Shown here: positions 60,201 to 64,000 of the stretch, one piece after another
Position numbering within the stretch: position 1 is the stretch's first letter
Layout: the number at the start of each line of letters is the position of its first letter
Program-made: the position numbers and the translations under genes
Assembly: GCA_021014325.1 (NCBI GenBank)
Contig: CM037470.1
Coordinates: forward strand, 6,613,147 to 6,677,146
Source: Plazaster borealis
Taxonomy: Eukaryota > Echinodermata > Asteroidea > Forcipulatida > Labidiasteridae
Direction of reading: 5' to 3'
DNA: 64,000 nt
The notes under the pieces: model-generated
What the model was told of the DNA's origin: nothing
The model's input: the letters and a program-made list of their open reading frames with translations, nothing else
Databases searched by the model: none

Positions 60201-63153
60201 TACGCCTGTGGAGTTTTGTTTCCACAGGACTCTGGACAGTTTACCACAAATTGTATAATTCATCCCCGACGTAAATACAAAGGTAGGGTCATACTTTGGT
60301 AATGACACCGAATACAAAATGATGTGTACTTTTGATCCGAAAGCCTCTTTGTCATAAATATGGTAATGATAATGGTAGTAGTGAGATTCGAATCTACAAC
60401 CTCTGCCATTTTAGAGCAGATGTCTTTTAATAGACCACCGAGATTGCCCGGTAGCTAGAGGCAGTTCGAATCCTATATAATTATTTTGCATTGGTTTTCA
60501 CATCACTTTTTTGCTTTGTTGATTATAAATCAATAAAAGAATGTTGAAAAATTTCAATATCAAAAGACCGTCTGAAAGCGACTTTTTAGGATTCAAATTT
60601 ACGTGGTGTCCATTTGTGAATGCTGCGGCCAGAGATGCAGTTGGTACCCTCCGTCACCTCGCTAAACGTGCTGGATGGATTTGACGTTCTTTATGAAAAA
60701 ACCATAACAGTGTTTCCCCCCTTTTTTCTCAACAAGTAGACATTGTACTCAACTGAAACTTTCTGAATTTTATTATATTTGTATTGATCGATAGAAAAGA
60801 TTAGGGTTTTGTTTTCCTCAAGAATACCTCTTCTGAGCTTCTAGCATGCGAGATGAACTCGGATGCAAACAGTTCGACGTTCAACTCCATTTCCCTGTAG
60901 GACATTCGATATTCAATCTCTTTTTCACTGAGTCGCCTGATCTCGCCACACAGTGTAAATGCCCGATCTACCGGGTCGTTACTTTCCATGGCCACATACG
61001 CGTTGCTTGCTAGGCCCTTGTACAGCGCCAAAGTGCCAACTGATCGCTGGAAACTGTCCGAAGAAGCGGTTCGAGATGTTGGAATACGGGCACCGGCGTC
61101 TAGAAGAACCTAAGCAATATACGGTAGTGTTAAAAAGATAAATCGTGGGAAAAATGATGTCCAGTTTCATAATTGTTCATAATACCTAGAGACACATTGC
61201 AGGAACATATTTTTTGCAAAAAAACCCATTTCGGTATGAACAAAATTTATGAATAAATAAAAAGCTGCATTAAGTTGACTGAAGACTGAAGACGAATATA
61301 CCACCTTAAAGTGAGCAATCCATTTGACAAAAAATAATCATTATATAAAAATAAGACCCGCTGCTCAAAGCCGTAATTTAAACATAAATATTGTTAGTTC
61401 GAATCTTACAATATACAATCCCAGATAATTTTTTGAAGGGTTTTGGTCCCAGCTTGTTGGACCCCACCGAGCGTCATTCCAGGTCAGTAATTTATTTCAT
61501 GTTACTTGTTTTATTTAATTATTTAAAAACAAAACAAAAATAAATGTAACTATTTCATGGAAACCTAATTTTTAATCAAATTTGTCCCAGTAGAAGTACA
61601 CATGCATTGTGGGTATGAGTGAAAAATGATGAACCCTGCAGGGCATGCTAGTGTTTTTAATGTTACACTAAGGCATAGGAGCTAAGTTAGTTGAATCTGA
61701 ACTTCACAAGGGAATTCTTTATAAAAGGGAATAATAGAACAACAATAGCAGGACCCCGCTAACCGAAACCGTAAGGTTGCGTGTGTGTGGAGGAAGATCC
61801 ACACATTATAATTAGAGTAATAATTCCCCCCAATTTAGATCTCAAAATGTTTCCCATACCTGAAATACCAAGGGCAGAGCAACTCAAAGGGTGAACCTAC
61901 CTGATTTATAGTAACACTGTAGTCATTTGTCCCTTGACACCCAGCACATCAACAACATGCATAATATACAGTGGGATTAGCGCGTAGCAAACCTTCCCAG
62001 GTAAACTAAAGGGTGTACACAAATTTCCGAACCCTTTTCCAAACCTATATTATTCAACCAGTGGCAACGAAGGCCCACACTGCAAAAACTAGGTGTTAAA
62101 ATTGACACCATGGGTGTTGTCACATATAGATACCGAAGAGAGATTCAAAATTAACATCATAGAGGATGTTAAAATAGCACCAATGTTATTGTTTTTGCAG
62201 AAATTAGTGTTATTCTAACACCCTTTGGTGTAAATGATGTTAATTTATTTGTGTGTATCTATTTGTGACAACACCCATGGTGTCGATTTTATCATCCCTT
62301 ATTTAGCAGTGTATCTAGCTGGAGGTGACGTGAGACCATGTGGAAGGACAAACAAAACATATACTGCAAAAACTGGGGTGTCAAAATTGACACCATGGGT
62401 GTTGATGTCAATTTAAACACCCCAGTTTTTGCAGTGTAAATATTCATTTTTGTTTGGAGGTTTATCTACACAGAAATGCCCCGGAGGGTTTTGGACACTC
62501 GATGATGCCATTGGACTGTAGTCCACTGTCAGGTTTTAATTAAATAATCAGTACTCCGCCATTTTTATTTTTTTTTTTTTAAATCGAAAAAAATCAGCAT
62601 TCCCCATCTACACCTAGCCACTAGCATGGTATTGTCTTGTTACCATCCGGGGTCTTTTTCACACACAAAAAATCCATCAATGACCAGCTCTCCCGGAATT
62701 CCAATAAGTATTGCACAGCATTTGTTTGACCTTGGTGTTAATAGCCACTACTGGGTGAAATTAACCATATGGTCCAGATGTTTTTTTTCTGTATACTTGT
62801 ACAATGGCTGCAAGCAGTGACCTGGTTGTTCGTTTGGATGAATTGAGTAGGGCCCATATCTAATGGTTTGGGCCATTTGGAATTGATTGGGGTCTCCACA
62901 AAAATTAATTACACGAAAAATACAAACGGACTGCAGCCTAGTGATTGATGGCCTCACCGTATGATTTGTTTTTTGATGATGTCACGCAGGGTTAAATAAT
63001 GTTATTCTTTACCTGAATAGGAAACGACAATCCGCTCACCTTGATTATATTGAAGTTATTCTTCTGCGCAGCCAGAATGATCGGTGTGATCTCGTGGTTA
63101 AAATCGTCATTACAGCAGCGACAGTCGATGATACGACGTTTTTCAAAGTCATT
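47336..63153 (-). CDS. TRPC-family cation channel gene (whole visible span, 5' incomplete)
   Basis: Twelve exons, each with AG/GT borders and matching phases, join to 3105 coding bases (1034 residues plus stop). The order is the TRPC order: last ankyrin repeat, linker helices, the hallmark FVAHPNCQQ, S1-S6, pore helix with LYWSLFGL, a TRP-box-like QWKFSR, LPPPF-like VPPPFNL, C-terminal helix and coiled coil, then a long tail. TRPC proteins form tetrameric plasma-membrane channels admitting Ca2+ and Na+ downstream of Gq/phospholipase C. The first ankyrin repeats and start codon lie beyond the window. No stop or frameshift interrupts the model. It departs from typical TRPCs in the S3-S4 loop, pore, S6 and tail. 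Introns are full of MITEs, SINE and LINE scraps. Family assignment is firm; orthology to a given TRPC subtype is not. Confidence 0.9.
48425..48560. repeat. Family J repeat (gtggggtcc motif)
   Basis: The phrase ttgtggggtcctgctaatgt then cattcccttttataaagaat matches 41920-41980 and, inverted, 61705-61790. It lies in the intron before the last TRPC exon. Its structure and ends were not resolved. Confidence 0.5.
48960..49085 (+). mobile_element. Penelope-like element terminal fragment
   Basis: The segment aacttgcgggtgcaaccatg to cgacgtttcgaacaatatac and gctcgtcttcaggagaat is collinear with the terminus at 43980-44100. It sits in a TRPC intron. Confidence 0.65.
49242..49631 (-). mobile_element. 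Family A MITE, copy 4
   Basis: It starts TTAAAGGCACCGGACACG and ends cgtgtacagtgcctttaa. Its last TTAA is the first of the adjoining copy at 49628. It lies in a TRPC intron. Confidence 0.75.
49628..50202 (+). mobile_element. Family A MITE, copy 5, carrying a nested MITE
   Basis: It starts TTAAAGGGAGGGTAAACTTT and ends gtatatcctgcctttaa. At about 49981-50164 it is interrupted by family K (ggcccaatttcatagaactg ... ctatgaaatttggccca), a palindromic element. Its right end lies about 10 bases from TRPC exon k. Confidence 0.75.
50212..50333 (-). CDS. TRPC exon k: C-terminal helix
   Basis: 40 codons plus two bases; acceptor catgtgtttag, donor cg then gtaaga. It encodes RVIGRLRDRYVSEK and VTKEDIRNLRNDLISLR, matching TRPC 'imkRLikRYv.ka' and 'elkeikqDIssLRyElle', the helix linked to calmodulin/IP3-receptor binding and assembly in studied TRPCs. 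Confidence 0.9.
50457..50510 (-). CDS. TRPC exon j: 18-codon microexon
   Basis: 54 bases, phase 0; acceptor tattattttcag, donor aat then gtaaga. It encodes IDGSNQLYRQLEEQRSYN. Its phase allows it to be skipped without a frameshift, so it could be alternatively spliced in the C-terminal regulatory region. Confidence 0.75.
50908..51104. mobile_element. Family K palindromic MITE
   Basis: The arms are gggcccaaattcatagagtt and, inverted, agttctatgaatttgggccc, with mirrored cttaagcag motifs. Relatives lie at about 49981-50164 and, as a fragment, around 13565-13640. Confidence 0.7.
51696..51923 (-). CDS. TRPC exon i: TRP-box-like segment
   Basis: 76 codons, phase 0; acceptor gttcatgaaag, donor ttg then gtaggt. 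It encodes ENSDVQWKFSRTAMWMKYIN then VRVPPPFNLLP. TRPC channels have EWKFAR here and a downstream LPPPF; this protein has QWKFSR and VPPPF. The rest (VFRMFARHPKWTTIEVEDLK) is less conserved. Using the nearer cag as acceptor would create an immediate stop, so the gaaaac-containing start is preferred. Confidence 0.88.
52780..52895 (-). mobile_element. Penelope-like element terminal fragment, inverted
   Basis: The sequence gaagacaagctgagtagatc, cgcttgaaacgtcgagacca and gtacccgcaagttttctagt is the reverse of the terminus at 48960-49085. It lies in the intron between exons h and i. Confidence 0.6.
53073..53268 (-). CDS. TRPC exon h: pore helix, filter region and S6
   Basis: 196 bases; acceptor tttgtttacag, donor aag then gtaaga. 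It encodes FQSLLSLYWSLFGLMPIEDL (compare TRPC 'sF.tLFWsiFGL') and S6 SVLYAVFYMFIVIVLLNALI then AVWSNLYNEIK (compare 'vvLLNmLIAMinsSyqeI'). The pore aromatic is Tyr where most TRPCs have Phe, and the LIAMI gate segment reads LIAVW. Confidence 0.92.
53376..53979 (+). mobile_element. Family F TTAA element, copy 2, nested in the SINE
   Basis: The left end is TTAACCCCTGTGTCGTTATA; the right end is gatcacacgacacagcccct. Arms match the copy at 35802 (aaagtaggccggtggctgta / cagccacaggcctgctttga). Its own interior is interrupted by family G at 53442-53838. Confidence 0.75.
53442..53838 (-). mobile_element. Family G repeat, copy 3, nested in family F
   Basis: The inverse of 15375 and 42119: it starts cccgaacatctgacgtcac and ends gataaagacaggggaccagtct. 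It is the innermost of three nested insertions. Confidence 0.75.
54174..54512. mobile_element. Possible TTAA-flanked MITE
   Basis: A TTTAAAGGTCAATGAAATG left border and a tatgggccctttaa right border suggest an AGG-type element. The internal arms do not pair well, so support is limited. It lies in the intron between TRPC exons g and h. Confidence 0.3.
54748..55343 (-). CDS. TRPC exon g: long S3-S4 loop, S4, S5
   Basis: 596 bases; acceptor ataatttgcag, donor cagg then gtaaga. It opens with GTPP then seven threonines encoded by an ACG/ACA run. About 110 loop residues precede MWYHPQIMGRAFLSLATAFS (S4, matching 'DPQI..EglyaiA'). S4-S5 carries the conserved IGPLQISLVRMIKG and S5 is FFIVLGLVLCSFALGFTLTY. 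Five N-glycosylation sequons (NIS, NFT, NQT, NYT, NGS) lie in the loop. Confidence 0.92.
55490..55615 (-). repeat. Dispersed repeat shared with 57765-57865
   Basis: The phrases gaattaagcgacgtcggcta, then gaagaatatgattttttgcg and aaccatagccact recur at 57774-57860 as gaatcaagcgacttcggcta, gaagaataggattttcggta and cagccatagccac. Both are in TRPC introns and no coding role is likely. Confidence 0.5.
55748..55884 (-). CDS. TRPC exon f: S2 end to S3
   Basis: Acceptor aaattgtttag, donor tat then gtaaga. It encodes MVWQEIECVAVEGVRKVMTQ then WGHFRNIFIIVLFVVGISFE. This matches TRPC 'W.EckelwleG.reYl.qlWNvlDf.ml.if.a.f', with the usual WNVLDF replaced by WGHFRNI. Confidence 0.9.
56219..56432. repeat. 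Three-unit ~72-bp minisatellite in a TRPC intron
   Basis: Three units end in gtccacccaactaccatgcc; each begins near ttgcttct and passes through ttttacacaca. Unit starts are near 56219, 56292 and 56364, the third slightly shorter. Confidence 0.8.
57070..57130 (+). pseudogene. LINE reverse transcriptase scrap
   Basis: The plus strand reads PVLLYGCEAWTVTPKLEK then a stop, the common '(T)LLYGsEtWt.t...lek' block near the end of LINE reverse transcriptases. Only this short block is recognisable. Confidence 0.6.
57279..57421 (-). CDS. TRPC exon e: S1 and start of S2
   Basis: A strong acceptor (gtgtatttcttttttcag) and donor (attg then gtaaat) bound 143 bases. Phase 2 in and 1 out join both neighbours exactly. 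It encodes LVVFIMHLASDLTFVSLLTW (S1) and, after a polar loop, FVVLLWVIG, which joins MVWQEIE of the next exon to give the TRPC S2 pattern 'lmvWVlGmmW.E.kel'. No open frame over 60 residues marks it, so it is easily missed. Confidence 0.85.
57982..58169 (-). CDS. TRPC exon d: FVAHPNCQQ motif and pre-S1 helix
   Basis: The acceptor is ttatccccacag and the donor gtaagaa; 62 codons plus two bases. It opens with FVAHPNCQQ, the most diagnostic TRPC signature in the N-terminal half, then VFFAMLLLMYPILAVLHVY, the hydrophobic pre-S1 elbow region. Confidence 0.95.
58215..58380 (+). pseudogene. LINE polyprotein C-terminus
   Basis: The plus strand reads VYTNSFFPLTIRDWNNLQK then YSSLDTFKAALRDNQ and a stop, matching the 'ysFFPrtirdWNnLP..l....sldsFka.l' end of L2/CR1-type elements. 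It lies in a TRPC intron, opposite to the gene. Confidence 0.75.
58497..58853 (-). mobile_element. Family C MITE, copy 3
   Basis: It starts TTAAAGGCCATGTACACTAT and ends gtgtacaatacctttaa. It is very close to the copy at 34850, suggesting recent activity, and lies in a TRPC intron. Confidence 0.8.
59135..59345 (+). pseudogene. LINE polyprotein C-terminus and 3' tail
   Basis: The plus strand reads SHSNSFIPRTASLWNSLPGA then FPPSYNLDCFKRNSN, the end motif of jockey/CR1-type elements. A short 3' UTR ends in an A/G-rich tail (cattaaaaaaagggggaag). It is a different LINE lineage from the fragment at 58215. Confidence 0.75.
59820..59933 (-). CDS. TRPC exon c: linker
   Basis: 38 codons, phase 0, acceptor ttacaaaag, donor gag then gtaaat. 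It encodes IMTVLSHHD and, at the end, LPKISRALNLKLFE, aligned with the TRPC 'LsrlklAikye.K' helix just before the FVAHPNCQQ motif. The middle (SNGGDEVSHS) is a polar stretch. Confidence 0.85.
60065..60510. repeat. Inverted pair of tRNA-like sequences
   Basis: The left arm (aaagtgatgtgaaaacca, ggattcgaactgcctctagc, ggtctagtggtaaaacatcg) is mirrored by the right arm (agaccaccgagattgcccgg, gctagaggcagttcgaatcc, ggttttcacatcacttt). About 190 bases separate the arms. tRNA-like A-box and B-box halves lie in each arm. It is intronic to TRPC. Confidence 0.7.
60828..61109 (-). CDS. TRPC exon b: end of ankyrin domain and linker helices
   Basis: 94 codons, phase 0. It continues the repeat with VLLDAGARI, then LYKGLASNAYVAMESNDPVD, which matches the TRPC linker 'inaYraLASpayl.LssedPv..Af.L', followed by LSEKEIEYRMSYREMELNVE and ISHARSSEE. 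The donor follows SSEE (gag then gtattc, a weaker consensus). Confidence 0.9.
61110..62087. other. TRPC intron; no separate gene seen
   Basis: Contains a family J repeat (about 61705-61790, agggaataatagaacaacaa then gcaggaccccgc) and otherwise unremarkable A/T-rich sequence. Confidence 0.5.
62088..62436. mobile_element. Two family D foldback MITEs in a row
   Basis: 62088-62311 is a full copy (cactgcaaaaactaggtgt ... ttagcagtg). After about 50 unique bases, 62362-62436 is a mini-copy reduced to the ends (actgcaaaaactggggtg ... caccccagtttttgcagtg), an almost perfect hairpin. Confidence 0.75.
62497..62997 (+). mobile_element. Family H repeat, copy 2
   Basis: Collinear with 16976-17478, from acactcgatgatgccattgg to gatgatgtcacgcagggtt. 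It ends about 45 bases before TRPC exon a on the genomic map, in the intron. Confidence 0.75.
63040..63153 (-). CDS. TRPC exon a: last ankyrin repeat
   Basis: Acceptor ccttcctcag, donor aag then gtgagc; 38 codons, phase 0 to 0. It encodes FEKRRIIDCRCCNDDF then HEITPIILAAQKNNFNIIK, matching the TRPC repeat 'd.TPviLAAh.nNYeIikLLL'. It is the most 5' exon in view; earlier ankyrin repeats must be further right. Confidence 0.85.
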
Positions 63154-63199
63154 CTGAGGAAGGTGTTGGATTAATAGGTATTTATCAAAATCTGGGCTC

Positions 63200-63346
63200 G
63201 TGTTAAAATAATACCAATGTTAAAGTTTTGTCAGAAATTAGTGTTATTTTAGTACCGTATGGTGTAAATTTTAAATATTTTCTTGATTTCTATATGTTAG
63301 ACCTACAACACACATGGTGTTCATTTTAACACCCGGTTTTGCAGTG
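63200..63346. mobile_element. Family D foldback MITE, diverged
   Basis: The right end is acacccggttttgcagtg, with a central gtgttattttagtaccgtat segment. The left end has decayed (gggctcgtgttaaaataata). Confidence 0.55.
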
Positions 63347-64000
63347 TACAGGCCACAAAAGTCCGCAAAATTTGAAATACTTCCACTCAAGCAAATTTGT
63401 TAAAAAAGAAAAGGTAAAGTCCCAAATTGACATTTCCCAATGTTTCTCATGTTAACATAGAATCTACAATTTTAAACAAAGTCACATTATTTATGTTTCT
63501 TTGTGATACTTTTTTCCTGACATTTGTTTTGCTGAAAATACTGATTCAAACACCAACAAAATTAGCAATGTCTAAGATTACAATGATGATTTTACAAAAG
63601 GTAAACATTATACTGATATTGGATGCTTATAAGCGCACTGTCAAAGAACATAATCACAGGGTGAAATCTGGACTATTCCATTTCACGAGGTGAAGCTGAG
63701 TGAATTGGAAAAGCTAGATTTCACCGAGTGTGTATGTTCTGCGACAATGCAGGAACAAAATGCATCCAGTGCAATGAAATTTGTTTTATTTAAATCACAC
63801 ATAGATCCTTTGTCATTTGAAAACAAAATCACAATAAACAAAAACTAGACATGAAAACTCGTCCACCCCCAAACTCTGAAATTTCTTTTAAAACCCACAA
63901 AAACAACAACAACAGCAACAACAACGTGGACGACTCCATGTAGGCACCACCTTGTCCGCCGTGACACGACCTTGCCCCGTTTTGGACAAGCGGGCAGAAA

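Noticed and set aside
1..64000. CRISPR arrays, operons or prokaryotic promoters
   Set aside because: Introns, SINEs, LINEs and a TRPC gene show this is animal nuclear DNA; tandem repeats here lack spacer structure.

Overview
The window is eukaryotic nuclear DNA, AT-rich, intron-bearing and dense in short mobile elements. There are no prokaryotic operons and the only long open frames are retroelement pieces or exons. A TRPC-type channel gene, tRNA-derived SINEs ending in the 'ccttgagcaagacacttaa' module, Penelope-like and CR1/jockey-like retroelement fragments and many foldback MITEs together suggest a marine invertebrate deuterostome, probably an echinoderm. The species cannot be fixed from the sequence alone.

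Layout. 1-10.7 kb: no convincing gene; TTAA-flanked MITEs (three related families, A, B and C), one short CACTCT-ended element, a 170-bp tandem duplication and SINE scraps. 10.7-12.1 kb: a ~30-bp minisatellite split by a truncated MITE and a decayed LINE, which is itself split. 12.1-15.0 kb: a candidate 2.8-kb TA-flanked element with CACTCT ends that tightly encloses a compact minus-strand gene (promoter, first exon, last exon, poly(A) signal). 15-26 kb: repeats only, including the first of two ~0.84-kb elements with an internal ~53-bp minisatellite (19.2 kb), and a CAA-rich array. 26.8 kb: a possible signal-peptide exon on the plus strand. 27-47 kb: repeats only, including a second CAA array, the second minisatellite-bearing element in inverted orientation (28.9 kb), two abutting perfect palindromes (31.25 kb), a 0.39-kb palindrome (41.2 kb), nested MITEs, a decayed possible exon (42.8-43.4 kb) and a Penelope-like fragment with a GIY-YIG endonuclease (44 kb). 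47.3-63.2 kb: a minus-strand TRPC-family cation channel gene. Twelve exons join in frame to 1034 codons plus a stop; the 5' exons lie beyond the right edge.

The channel is the only gene whose function can be read with confidence. Its exons carry the last ankyrin repeat, the TRPC linker, S1-S6 with the pore, a TRP-box-like segment, the C-terminal coiled-coil region and a long Pro/Ser/Thr tail. It has an unusually long glycosylatable S3-S4 loop and an internal 42-residue duplication in the tail. The rest of the window is a layered record of insertions, in places three deep (SINE, then a TTAA element, then a third element), and several MITEs sit inside TRPC introns.
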